64,000 bases of DNA from Ochotona curzoniae (lineage: Eukaryota > Chordata > Mammalia > Lagomorpha > Ochotonidae), in the NCBI RefSeq assembly GCF_017591425.1, contig NW_024465746.1, positions 496,001 through 560,000 on the forward strand. Reading direction: 5' to 3'. Below the pieces are notes generated by a model, which saw only the letters and a list, made by a program, of their open reading frames with translations, was not told where the DNA came from and searched no databases. The position numbers and the translations under genes were made by a program. Below are positions 12,100 through 23,655 of this stretch, one piece after another (the stretch's first letter is position 1; every line of letters starts with the position of its first letter).

Positions 12100-12474
12100 T
12101 GTTAACTGCAATACTTTCTTGCAGGCCAAACGACCTATGTGACCTTTAGCATGGATGGGCCCCAACTCCCATGAAGCAAGGTCCAAGTCTGGTTATCTCA
12201 CAGGTGTCTCCAAGTAACTAAATAGACTATTACCTTAACTGCTGGACTGGAGAAGAGGCAGGCCTGGGCTGTCCAGCCGAGATCGGCAGGGAGTGTGTGG
12301 CCTTACCTTGCAAGCTGTTGTAAACTGCCACTTTTCAAGCTGTTGTAAACTGTCGCTATAAACCCTGTGGATGTGCTGTTCAGGGCACTCTCTGGTAAGG
12401 GTGCCTGCTCCTGGCTGGCCCTCTGGTCCGTGGGTGGGCTGCCCTGTCTCTCACTGTAATAAAACTTTGTTGTG
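12100..12474 (+). mobile_element. LTR-like sequence (5' part) with TATA box and AATAAA
   Basis: This stretch ends with a compact promoter and polyadenylation layout: TATAAA at 12357-12362 and AATAAA at 12458-12463, about 100 bp apart, as in the U3/R region of a retroviral LTR. U3 contains a 27-bp tandem duplication of CAAGCTGTTGTAAACTG (12310-12336 and 12337-12356 onward). The sequence resumes after the inserted retroposon at 14231. The 5' edge is uncertain, possibly near 12100. No internal retroviral region is seen, so it would be a solo LTR. Confidence 0.5.
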
Positions 12475-14230
12475 GTGGGACAGACTAGGCTAGGTCGCAA
12501 CCCCTACTGAACCATGTGTGAGCCGTATGTGGGAATGGACTGGACGAGCTGTGGCTGGGCTGAAACATCCAACAACAAGAACCAGCTTGGGTCCAAGGCT
12601 AGTCAGGAACTGAGTAGGGCTGGCTCATGGACCCACTGGTATGCGCAAAATCTTGCACTGGGAGAGGTTCTGATGGAGGAGCCTGGGCAACTCCTCTGGC
12701 AGGACACAGACCCGGCAAATAAAGCGCAAGAAGCATGAATGGAAACAGCCCAGAGCAGGCCACAAGAAGTTTCCCACTGGCATACATTAGGCATGGATTG
12801 GGGGCAGACCAGGCTAATCAGTTAACGTCATCACTGGCAAATCCGAGCACCAGAACAGAGTAAGGGTCGAGCCAGGTTTGGTTGCGATAAAAACCAGTCC
12901 ACACTACAGAATGCCAGGATGAGGTTGTCTATGCCGGATGTGACTGCAGTGCCCATCCAGCACACGTGAGAACCAGGAAGGGAGGAGACAGCCAGCAGGG
13001 GAATAAGGGGTGGTTCCCCTGCTGGACAGCTACTCCCACTGGAGAACATGAACTGGGATGGGGGAAGACCAGACTAAGCAGGGCTACAACACCTGTGCGC
13101 CTCATGTGGACTAGATCAGGGAAAAGCCAGGCTGGGCTGATTATTCCTATGGGTGCAACCTACAATTAGAGTGAGTGAGGGTTGTTTGGGCATAGCCACA
13201 GCATCAGCTGGCAGAAACTGGCACTGGAGGCTAATTCTGTCAAGTTAAACTGCAGAACCACCTGGAAAGTGCACAATTCGGGAGTGAGGGACCTGGGAGG
13301 GAAATAGTGGGTTCCCCTCTCTTGGGTTACCGCTCCCACAGGAGGGCACAAAAACTAGGGCAGGGGCTGGAGTGGCTAGACAGAGAGGCACTCAACAACA
13401 CCCCAGAGGACTTGATTGTTGAGCTGGTTAGATGGTACTAAGCTTCAATGCCATTTGTCATGTACGAGAGCCAAGGGGGATGTGGGACAGACTGGACTGG
13501 TCTGCTACACATACTGGCAAGCCAGGGGGGGGGGACTGGTGGGGGTTATTGTGGGTCGCTCTCACCAGGCTGCATCTCCCACCGGTTTATGTGAGGGCCA
13601 AGTATGCACTGTGCAGAACCGTCTGGACTGCAACACCCGTTGGTTCCAGTGGAAGGCAGGGCTGAAAACAGAACCAACCCAGCAATTGCAACTACCAGCT
13701 GACTGGCGTGATGGACTGTGCTGGGCCCTGTACTTGCTGGTGCATACGAGTATCTGGCCTGGGATCACCTCAGACAAAGTTTCTTTGGCGATCTCCCCAT
13801 TTGAAATGCCAGACTCAGAACCCTAACCATGAAGGGACAGAAGATGGAACAAGTTAATCAACCACCTCAGCTATGGGTGGGCAACAAAATACCAGGCAAA
13901 TAGAGATGCTATGATGGACAATGTGAATCAATGGATTTTTCAACAACCTCATCGTGTTTGGAGAGGCGTGATTGGCAGCAATTTCAAAACTGGTGAACTA
14001 TTGAAGCCACTTGAGCCAGTATCTCAGAGCATGCCCCACATGCGGGACTTGGGGTGGGTGGGAAACCGGGTGGGGCTTCTCCCTCAATATCCCCCTTTAC
14101 CTCAGATACAAGAAGGAAACAATGTGTAAATAATAGTCTTACCCACTTTCCTGTAGCCCTTGACCCTTTTTACCCTAATTAACTATGTAAAGATTGTCAA
14201 AAATGAATTAAAAAAAAATTAAAACAAAAA
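12475..14230 (+). mobile_element. unclassified G-rich retroposon, copy B, with target-site duplication
   Basis: This 1.76-kb element ends in an A-rich tail (about 14205-14230). It is flanked by a perfect 14-bp direct repeat AAAACTTTGTTGTG at 12461-12474 and 14231-14244. That is the mark of target-primed insertion, and the site AT/AAAA fits L1 endonuclease preference. It lacks reverse transcriptase or any recognised protein. Near the 3' end is a G-quadruplex-type tract (14051-14075), as in L1 3'UTRs. It could be a long L1 3'UTR or a non-autonomous L1 rider. It is 5' truncated compared with copy A. Confidence 0.7.
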
Positions 14231-14290
14231 AAAACTTTGTTGTGACTGTCACTGGCGTGTGTGTAACATCCTGTTCTGTTTTAGCAGTCG
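14231..14290 (+). mobile_element. LTR-like sequence (3' part, after the insertion)
   Basis: After the duplicated AAAACTTTGTTGTG the sequence continues as GACTGTCACTGGCGTGTG and 'taacatcctgttctgtttta', which would be the U5 part of the LTR split at 12474. The 3' edge is a guess. Confidence 0.4.
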
Positions 14291-14449
14291 AGTGGATGCA
14301 ACAGGAAGCCCTGGAAATCAAGACAAAATACATGTTCCTGGCATCCGGTTCGAGGACTTGAAGCTTCTTTTTGAAGGCCCAGCCCTTCAGGTGTCACACA
14401 CATGACCGCTGTGTGGCTCCCTGAAACATGCAAGAACACTGCAGAAGGT

Positions 14450-14680
14450 TCATGGAAAAATCGAATTAAAAGTTCATTTTGCTGCAAAGAAATTTTGAAT
14501 TCCACGCACATGGGGGTGGGGAGAGTCTTCAAAAAGTTCAAGAGAAAGATGTGATGTGAACATCTGTGTGCAGATTCCAAACACTTTTGCACCAAGATAA
14601 ACCTGTTTTTCAGTTCCCTCCCACCTGCCATCCTGTGGACATTTTGAAGTGTCTTGCCGGAAACGGGAGTCACATTTCTA
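14450..14680. mobile_element. mariner-like fragments
   Basis: 'ggttcatggaaaaatcg' with 'tttgctgcaaagaaatttt', and then 'gtcttcaaaaagttcaagag' with 'cacttttgcaccaagataaa', look like two adjacent or rearranged pieces of the same mariner-type MITE seen at 10.4 kb. Confidence 0.4.
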
Positions 14681-16090
14681 CAACTTTCCAACTGCAACTT
14701 CACAGGTCCTGAGGGTAACTTCCTAAGGACAAAGGGCCTCCATTGAGTGTTCATTCCTTTTCCTGCATTGTCTGTTGTCTGGGCAAGGGTCTGTGCTGGG
14801 GATCCCCGCCCCAACCCAACAGAGAGCAAAGCGGCCCTGAGATGAGTCCCTGCCATCCTGCCAGTCTAACGGGAACAAAAAGCATTAGATAAATTATTAC
14901 AGATAATTGATTAATGACAGTGCAGTGAGAGAGAAGCACAGTCACTTCTCATTTAGGATCAATCTTTCAGCTAAATATTTATCAGGCTCCCGCCAGGAGG
15001 AGGATAAAGGAGAATGGGAAGGAGGAGGCCGAGATGGTTCTGTTCGCTAACATCTCTCCGACCCCGGGCGTCCGACCCCGGAGACGCACAGCCGCCCCTG
15101 GGCTTTGCGGCTGGAGGCGCTGCAGTGCCGGAGAAGGCGCCACTAGAGGGAGCCCTTGCGGAGGGGCTGCCATCGACAGGAGCGTGCTGCGTGTGGAACT
15201 CGGGAGTGCGTGGTTTGCGTCCCCTAACTACTCCAAGTTGGAACCTGAAGCCATTTGCTGTGAAGAGATCATTGTCGACGAAGACACTGCAAAGTGCTGT
15301 GGTCTAAGTGTATAAGACGGTGCTATTATCACCGATCTAGATTTAAAGCGCAAACCACTTATGTCATTTCAGGTTCCAGAACATTCATCCAGTAATTCAT
15401 CTCCTTCTTCTTTGGGGTGCTCGGGTGGACGTTTCTCCAGAGAAAGGCGGCTGCTGAGACAAGGTCTTCACACTTAGAGAAAGCCGTGTGTTACTGATGC
15501 ATGTAAATGGAGCAACACTCCTTTATTTTAGTATTAACTACTCCATGAAATTGACAGACTATGTTCCTTGAAAAGAGTCCAGTTTCCCAATATTGAGCGA
15601 GGCTGGTGCAAAGTGAACCCAAACACGTCTTTAAAACGTTTTTATTTTCTGAGTAAGATTGGAAGTCAACTCAAAGAAGAGAGAGGTTTAATTAGCTGAC
15701 CGAGGGGTGAGTTTGAGAATCAGTTCTGGGTGCCCTGAGGCCTCAGCAAACCCCCAGGGCTGCTGGAAACTGGGGAGCACCCTCTATAACTGAGCCCCCA
15801 TCAGCTCTGCACCCCCTGCCGACTCATCAGCCTAGGGGTTACAGTCCCAAGATCTGTTTATCCACGTCTTGCAGTATTTAGCTGCAACTTTCCTGTTCGC
15901 ACAGCCTGGGGCCATCCCTCACTTTCCTGGTCTCCGTGGGAACTCCCTCCTGGCCATCCTGAGGCTAGAGGTGTGAAGACAGGAACACCTTATTCTGTGG
16001 CTAACCCAGCCCTCCTCTGCTTGCTGCCATCAGCTCTAAGGAGAGGACTTGGAACTCCTGAAGGAAAAAGAACCAAAGAAGGACCAGTTC
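14681..16090. other. unique sequence with a small GC-rich patch
   Basis: It contains the CTCF-like site and CpG cluster at about 15.0-15.3 kb. No exon or repeat could be defined. Confidence 0.4.
15136..15153 (+). promoter_or_regulatory. CTCF-like binding site in a small CpG cluster
   Basis: GGCGCCACTAGAGGGAGC matches 13 of 14 positions of the CTCF core pattern CCASYAGRKGGCRS; the only mismatch is A for the conserved C. It lies within a short GC- and CpG-rich patch (about 15040-15200) that stands out from its AT-rich surroundings about 24 kb upstream of the PIEZO2 start. It could be an insulator or loop anchor. Occupancy is unknown. Confidence 0.5.
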
Positions 16091-16393
16091 TTTTTTTTTT
16101 TATTTATTTTTTTTATTGGAAAGGCGGATAGAGGAAGGTCTTCCGTCCGATGATTCACTCCCCAAGTGAGCCGCAACGGGCCGATACTATGCCGATCCTA
16201 AGCCAGGAGCCTGTTCTGGGTCTCCCACGCGGGTGCAGGGTCCCAAAGCTTTGGGCTGTCCTCGACTGCTTTCCCAGGCCACAAGCAGGGAGCTGGAAGG
16301 GAAGCGGGGCTGCCGGGATTAGAACCGGCGCCCATATGGGATCCTGGGCGTGCAAGGCGAGGACTTAACCACTTGCGCCACCGCGCCGGGCCC
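16091..16393 (-). mobile_element. C-type SINE, full length, young
   Basis: T-rich tail, 'ttggaaaggcggatagagga', head ending GCGCCGGGCCC. Flanked by AGGACCAGTTC (16080-16090 and 16394-16404). Confidence 0.95.
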
Positions 16394-16864
16394 AGGACCA
16401 GTTCTTTTAAAGGGGCACATCTTCCTTTTCGACTCACAGAGCCCTGTCTCCTATGGCATGGGACCTGGCATCACAGACTCCCCAGCTGACGGTCGGGACC
16501 GTTCCCTCAGCCACAGGCCTCATGTCCTTGCATTCCGCGGTCCAGTCTTTGCAGGCCATGATTGCAGAACTCCACCCTGCAGCCCCACGTCTAGGGTCAG
16601 CTGAGCCCTTCCTTCAGGCTTTGCTGATGCTGATCCCAGAGGGGGACCTCCAAAAGGGACCACAGAGCACCCTGGGTGTTCAGGGAGCTGAGCTGGATAC
16701 TGGTGAGTGTTCTTTGCAAAGCTGAGCGGGTCACACCCCAGCAAGCTGGTCCCAAAAGGGACATAAGAAGTCAAATTTGTCTTCATTTTTATCCACTGAC
16801 TACCTGCTTGGCCCACACTCGTTCTTTTTTCACATTCCCAAATCCTAGAGAAGCTTTCCCATCC

Positions 16865-16990
16865 TGATCTTTACAATGAAAACTTCACCATCAGACAGGG
16901 CCGCTGGGTGTCACACAGCAAGGCTGAGGAACTGCCCACAGCCTGGCTCTATGCCGGAGCCCATCCTGCCACCGGCACGTGCTCTGAGCC
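16865..16990 (+). mobile_element. possible MIR fragment
   Basis: 'tttacaatgaaaacttcacc', 'gtgtcacacagcaaggctg' and 'gcctggctctatgccggag' follow the MIR core order. Diverged. Confidence 0.35.
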
Positions 16991-17811
16991 AGACAGTCAC
17001 TGCGTCAGCGTCCCTTGCTCCCAGGTCAATGAAACCAGGGACAGCTCTGAGGGCTCCCTGTGTGCCCTGGAGGTCCCTGACAAAGCCCTTCACAAACCTC
17101 CCCAAGGACCAAATCTGGCAGCAGATCCCTCCCAAAGCACATGGGATGACGCACCACTTTTTCTTTCATCCTCTCCGTCTCTTCACAAACAGGTGCTTGC
17201 CTGTGTCCCTCTGCTCTTCCCAGTCAGTCCTCACGAGCTGATTAGCTCCCTCCTGCCTGGAAGCCGCTCTGCTGTTCCTGTTTTCCGTGCACTGGAGCCC
17301 TGAGGTCTCCCGCCTCCCACCTCCCACCTGGCTCCTGGAGCCGCACCAGCCTGACATCTCCCCAACTCCAGCCCCACTCCCTGCCAAAGAAACTCATTTT
17401 TCTCAGCAGGCTCTTCTGGGGCTTTGCAGGTGTCGGACTTATGCCACATTCTCCCTTTCTCTTCCTTCACAACCAGACTTCACCTTCCTCACCTTTCACT
17501 ACCTCCCTGTTCTTATTAGCAATTCACATGGAAATCAGAGCCTAGAATCACTCTGGCCTTTGCCGTAACTCTTGGCCGGCAGATTGCACACACCCTTGTA
17601 ACCATTCAAGGAAGTACACGCACGGGGACTCTGCTTTTCTCTGTGTATGACGGCAGCCACGTGTCCACCTCTTTTCCTGCCAGTAACTTCCTCTGCCACC
17701 AAGAGATGAAGACAGCTGCCTTGCAGAAACGTTCGTATAAAATGCAATGACATAAACGCGTTTCTGGACACAGGGATCTTTCTGGAGATTTACATTTCAA
17801 AATCGCTTGAC

Positions 17812-17885
17812 ATTCATTCACTCAGTCTTTACTACTAAGCACCGAATAAGTGCTAACACTATCCCGTATCCTGGGTACATGTGCG
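17812..17885 (+). mobile_element. short MIR/L2-like fragment
   Basis: 'cattcattcactcagtcttt' followed by 'aataagtgctaacactatcc' resembles the 5' end of MIR-type repeats. Confidence 0.35.
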
Positions 17886-20025
17886 GCATCCAGCCAAGGG
17901 CTTGCTGCTGAGCTGCAGGGGACACCAGGGAAGGGGCTGGAAGAGTCCTGGGGTACGAACAATACATTCCGTGCGAGTTCAGAGGGAAGGCCCTCTTTGT
18001 CGATCCACGCAGGAGAGGCCAAGAGGAGTGGGGCTTACACTGTCCAGTTGCTGACGTGTGAATTAAAAGGACAGGACAGAAGGAAGGAGACAGGTCCACC
18101 TGTGGCTTTGTGATCTTGCTCATGTGGTATCTTTCCAGTTCCTTCTTGGGGGCAGTCCAGTTCTTCTATTTTTCAAGCTATAAACATCTTGCAAGGGGAA
18201 TCATCTGACCCGAACATTCAAGAGGTTATTTCAGGACTGGTGTTCCAAGGAAAATGCATTATCACCTGATGGTCCTCCTGAGGTTTACTCCACTTTGCTC
18301 GGCCTTCTGATGGCTTTTGCAGGAGATGTGGGGCCCGGGAGGGTCTGAGTCATGGCAATCCCGAGTCGCAGAGGGAGGGTGCGGAAAAGCCTTGACAAAT
18401 CATCATGGAATTTACCCAGTGGCACAGCTGGAGGAATCCAAACCTTCCCAGGAACACTTCATAATACTGACTCTGGATCGGGAGGCATTGCCAAGATAAC
18501 TCCCAGGTGTGAGATGCTACAAAGTGCCTAGACTGCTGGCAGTTAACACTTCAAGATTTCTGAAACTCTTCATGCCAGAAACACACGGGTTAGGAACCCC
18601 ATCTCTCTCCGCCGTGACCCACGTGCGCGCAGTGCTAGCTTTGCTTTACATTTGATGTGTTTTGGAGTTTCAAAGAATGTTTTATGCTTCCCTCTTAGGC
18701 TGTTCACTCCCCAGGACCTGAGGCCCTCAGGGATCACAGAAGGGCAGAGGGGGGCTGAAACTTCAGAAGCCATGATGCCATACGCGGTGTACGTGGATGC
18801 TGGGTGGATGTCACTGTGCGACCTGCTGTGTGCAAGGAGCTGGTTGACGAGGGGAGAGTGAAGAGGAACACGAAAAAAAGGAGGAAAGATGCGGAAACAG
18901 AAAGGCCAGAGAGGAGGGAAAGCCCTGCTCCATCGTTGCAGGGTTGCAAGGGATCCATGTGGATGGTGAACTTGGACTCGTGGCACTTTAGCTGTCTTGA
19001 ACCTTGTCTGTCTTTGAGCTCCCAGAAATAACGATTTTTCTGATATTTTCCCATGAGACAGATTTAAATACTTTATCTGTCCCCTTCCCATTCGGGAAGA
19101 TGCTTCTAAGAGTCTGAATTCTAATGAGACAGTGAGAGCTGTGATCTGGAAAGAGAGCGACGAAAGGAAAAGAAGGGTAAACAAAGCTTCATGGGTAATT
19201 CTGAGCACACTGTGTAACGAGAGACGTGCAAAATCTGGAACTTTTGGTAATCGTTTGAATTTCAGATTCACGTTAACACAAAATTTCATTGCCAGTGTCT
19301 TCTTTCTCTTTTCTCAGGGAGAAAAATTGAGATGAAAAAGGAATCGCTGCTTTGGCCCTTGGCTGCGGAATGGAATAATGCAATTACAAAACTGTAAAAA
19401 TATGATGTTAAATACCACAGCTTTGTAATGATAAAACCACAGCATGAGGCACATACTAAACTATTCAGGCGGAAAGTCGCTGCACTGCTTTCATAATTGC
19501 CCTCAAGTCCCTCAAAATAATCCCAAGCAGAACAGGTTTTAAGTGTTCCAAGTAAGATGAGTTTCCTTAGTTATATGAGGTATGTGGAAAATCTTCAATT
19601 TTACAACGAGTTTTAAATGCCTCCACACACAAAAAAGTCATTTGCAAATAAGTCTTTTTGTTTTTACAGCTTTCCGACGTCTCAATACTTATGGCACTTT
19701 TTTTTTTTGTCAGCAAATTTCTTGCTGTGAGTAGTTTGTGGCCTGCAAGTCACTAAATGAAAAGCAAACATCTTGAAGTCAGAAAGGGTTTGCTCAACAG
19801 CTTCAACATATCAGATGAAAAATTCTCGTTTTTTTTTTTTTAAGTATTGTTTTGGAATGGTTTAATATCTAAGAGATACTAAAGCTTTTTAAATCACCCC
19901 TTCATAAAATTGTGTATACACATAAAAGTGTAAAGCTTAATAAAACACAAATATTGCATGTAGATGCGCAACTTTAATATAAATGTACTAAATATTTACA
20001 TCGTATGCAGTTACTGAATATTTCT

Positions 20026-20345
20026 TTTTTAAGATTTATTTATTTTTATTGGAAAGACAGATTTACAGAGAGAAGGAGAGACAGAGAGGAAGATCTTCCA
20101 TCCACTGGTTCACGCCCCAAGTGGCCACAATGACCGGAGCCAAGCTGATCCAAAGCCAGGAGCTTCTTCTGGGTCTCCCATGCAGGTGCAGGGACCCAAG
20201 GCTTTGGGCTGTGCTCGACTGCTTTTCCAGGCCACAAGAAGGGAGCTGGATGGGAAGCGGAGCAGCCAGAGTATAAACGGCACCCATATGGGATCCTGGC
20301 AGATGTAAGACGAGGACTTTAGTCACTAGGCTGCTGCACTGGACC
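20026..20345 (-). mobile_element. C-type SINE, full length
   Basis: Flanked by CTGAATATTTCT (20014-20025 and 20346-20357). Tail TTTATTTATTTTTATTGG and an intact core. Confidence 0.95.
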
Positions 20346-21915
20346 CTGAATATTTCTGTACTCTATATTAAATAATATAATACAGGTTAAGCTTGCTACC
20401 TTTGAGTATTCGCGAATAGATAGTAGATATTATCAAACTAGTTCAACAGGTACTTCCTCAGACCAAGGCCTATTATGACATCATAATTTGATTTAAAATT
20501 TAAAATAACTTGTAGGATCTAATCCTTATTCAAAATTTCCCCTAAGTCCCAAGGTGTCTTTTTGCCTTTTTAGTTTTCAGTTATAATTTGAATATGTACT
20601 GTTTGGTTGTTTTGTAACTTTTTTTTTGTCTTTCCTTATCCATGATATTTTTGCTCCCCATCCAAGTTCCACCTAGGGGTCTGTTTTTGCAAATTCGCAT
20701 CTCAGTCTCATAAAATGCCCTAGGTTTGCCTCTTTGGCGCCTCATAATATGTCTCCTTGTTGCTATTTCTTTAAATATCTTGAGTTATAGCTATTCTTGA
20801 TATATTCTGTATAGCATCATCTTATCAGCATATTGCTTGAAATGATTTTTTTTTTCCCATTCTGTGGATTTCCTTTTCACTTTATTGGGCGTGTCCTTTT
20901 AAATACTGAGGGTTTTTTTTTTTTTTTTTCAGATCGGCCAGCCTCAATTTTTTTTATAGCTTTTGATTGAACTTCAGATTTAAGAACTTGGCTCTTCCAG
21001 GATCACAATGCTTACCACCGTGTTTCTTCAGAGTCTTAGAGATCTAGCACTTATGTGAATCTCTGTTTATGATGCGAGGTGTGGGTCTAATTTCATTCTT
21101 TTGCATATGGACCTCAATATCCTTTGTTTAACAAGACTGTTCCCTCTGCCAGTGGATGCCTTTAGCATCTGTCATCATCATCTGATTCAACGGAGTCTGA
21201 ACGTGAGTGTTGTCAGTGGATTTTCCTTCCTATGACGTCAACCTATATGGCCATCTTAATGCCTGTACTGCACTCCATTCATTCTGATAGGTCAATACTA
21301 AGTTTTCTTACTGGAAACTTGATTGACTCCTCCAACGTTGCGCTTCTTTGTCAAGACAGTTCTGGGTGTCTCTCATTTCCATTCGAATCGCAGGATCAGC
21401 TTGTCAGTGCTTGCCGCAAAGGCAGCTGGCCCTGTGGCAGGGATCCCCTGAGTCCGTACTTTAGGGCATGCTGCCACCTGAGCAGTATCAAGGTTTCTTC
21501 TCCATGTGAGCTGGACAGCATCCCATTGCGTGGGTCTTTAATTTCTTTCAGTGATGATGTACAATTCTCAGACTAACAAGATTTGTGCTTTTTGGTCATT
21601 TCCCCCAAGTTTTTCAAACTATTAGAAGTGCACTTGCTTCCTTAATTCCGTTTTAACTTTCTTCAGGGCTGTTGTAAACAAGTGCACCTGACTTTTGTGT
21701 TGAATGGATTGTGCCGTCTTTCAAGAGTCCTTTATCGGTTCACAGAATTTTCCGTGGATTCCTTAGCATTTTCTGTGGACAAACTGGCTTTCTACAGAAG
21801 GTACAGTTTTACTTCTTTTCCAATCGGAACATCTTTTACATTAAAACAAAAATTTGTAATCGCCTTGACTAGTGCCTCTGCCTTTCAATGTTGAGTAGAA
21901 GTAAAACTCAACATC

Positions 21916-22157
21916 CTTTTATTTATTTACTTTTTCATTGAACTGGAAAGACAAAGACGGAAACTGGCATGAAAGGTTTTGCATCCACTGGCTCACTCTC
22001 TGAACACCTGAGACAACCCGAGCCAGACTTAGCGGAATTGAAGAGTCAGGCAATGGCTCCAAGTTTGACTTGCTGCACCAAGTGCCGCCCCCCAGGGTGC
22101 ACTGGGAGCTGGATCAGAGGCAGATGTGGAGCCGGATCTAAGAACCCAAGGGGCAGT
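21916..22157 (-). mobile_element. C-type SINE, old copy
   Basis: 'tttatttatttactttttca', 'gcatccactggctcactctc' and an eroded core. Interrupted or abutted by a younger copy at 22158. Confidence 0.55.
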
Positions 22158-22453
22158 AAAATACACAGAGAGGAGGAGAGCCAGAGAAGAAGATCTTCCG
22201 TCCGATGATTCACTCCCCAAGCGGCCACAGTGCCAGGGCTGTGCCGATCCAAAGCCAGGAGTCAGGAGCTCTTCCCGGTCTCCCACACAGGTGCAGAGTC
22301 CCAAGCCTCTGGGCCGTCCTCAACTGCTTTCCCAGGCCACAAGCAGGGAGCTGCATGGGAAGTGGAGCCACTGAAATGAAAGCCTTCACCCATCTGGGAT
22401 CCTGGTGAGTTCAAGGCGAGGACTTTAGCTGCTAGGCTACCACACTGGGTCCC
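22158..22453 (-). mobile_element. C-type SINE, 3' tail trimmed
   Basis: It starts at 'aaatacacagagaggagg' without a T-rich tail and runs to head 'ccacactgggtcc'. It has landed in or recombined with the older SINE just before it. Confidence 0.8.
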
Positions 22454-23314
22454 CCAAGTGGAATTTTAACTCTGGCACCAACATGCATTCTGAAGCAAAC
22501 TTTTTTCTCCCAATTTTGGTAGTTTTTTTTTTCTTCCAGATTTTACTTCTAAGTATAAAATTAGTTGTGGAATTATCACCACATTACTTTATTAATCGGT
22601 GGAAGCTCCTTTCTGTTCCTTTTAAGTTTTTTTTTTTTATCTTTAAAAGCTGCTAAATTTGATCTGCATTTATAAAGGTGAGAATGATTGTCAATTTTTT
22701 TCTGCATCTATTAACATGTTAAGATAGTTTTTATCTTTGATTGGATTACATTGCATTTTTATAAGGAATTGATTTTTTTGTATGTTGAATCCATCTTGAA
22801 TTTCTGGGCTAACTTCCACTGGGTTATGGTGGAGTCTTTTCAGTATGCTATTGGATTCAGTTTTCTAGAATTTCGTTGATGGTGTTATCTAAAAAATTTA
22901 GAGGTCTTAGATTTCTTATGTTATTAGGCCAGCTAATTCCCGCACCCGGTTCTTTTACCGTGAGCAGAGCACACCAGACGCAATGAGGCACTTCAGGAAG
23001 TTTGTTCCAGGGGGGGCAGGAATTCGATGGGGGTGGTGGGGAGAGCAAGGAGGGAAGGGAAGGTGGAGGTGCCGCCTGTGGGGCAGGAACAAAACTGAGG
23101 TGAGTGGTAGGGCAGCGAGAGGAAGGCCAGATACAGAAACCTGGGACTCACCATGTTCAGATTTATAGAAACTAGCCGTGGATAAAGGTTCATGGACTCA
23201 CCGTGGATGTGTCTCCACGAAGCTGCACGTACAAGACAGCCAGCAGACCTGACTTAGTCCCTGGGCTTGGTTTCCTGACTCTGATCTGGAGCTGTGACTT
23301 TTCCCACTTTTTTT

Positions 23315-23655
23315 TTTCTTTCTTTCTTTTTTTAAAATTAATTTATTTATTTTGTATTGGAAAGGCAGATATACAGAGAGGAGGAGAGACAAGAGGAAGA
23401 TCTTCCATCTGATGGTTCACTCCTCAAGTGGCTGCAACGGCTGGTGCTTCGCCGATCCGAAGCCAGGAGCTCTTCTGGTTCTCCCACGCGGGTGCAGGAT
23501 CCCAAGGCTTTGGGCTGTCCTTGACTGCTTTCCCAGGTCACAGGCAGGGAGCTGAATGGGAACTGGGACTGCTGGGATTAGAACTGGGGCCCATAGGGGA
23601 TTCAGGCACGTGCAAAGCGAGGACTTTAACCACTATGCTATCATGCCAGACCCTC
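23315..23655 (-). mobile_element. C-type SINE, full length
   Basis: T-rich tail with CTTT repeats, 'ggcagatatacagagaggag', core and head ('atcatgccagaccc'). Confidence 0.9.

Larger units (their letters stand above)
16405..20013. other. unique non-coding sequence
   Basis: About 3.6 kb nearly free of recent repeats, with weak MIR-like stretches at 16.9 and 17.8 kb. The longest open frame (18570-19289, minus, 239 codons) shows no domain and no coding-like composition. Confidence 0.45.
20570..22930 (-). mobile_element. old L1 ORF2 remnant, split by SINEs
   Basis: Antisense L1 ORF2 sequence is visible at about 20800-21290 ('cccattctgtgg', 'ttcattcttttgcatatgg'), 21600-21910 and 22500-22900 ('ttctgcatctatta', 'ttggattcagttt'). 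The order fits one element. It is diverged and carries several poly-T expansions. Two SINE insertions occupy 21916-22453. The outer edges are approximate. Confidence 0.65.

Noticed and set aside
14281..14856. 191-codon open frame on the minus strand
   Set aside because: It overlaps mariner-like repeat fragments and has no recognisable domain.
18570..19289. Longest open frame, 239 codons on the minus strand
   Set aside because: No recognisable domain, unusual composition, no splice or promoter context, and it lies in ordinary upstream flank. Probably chance.
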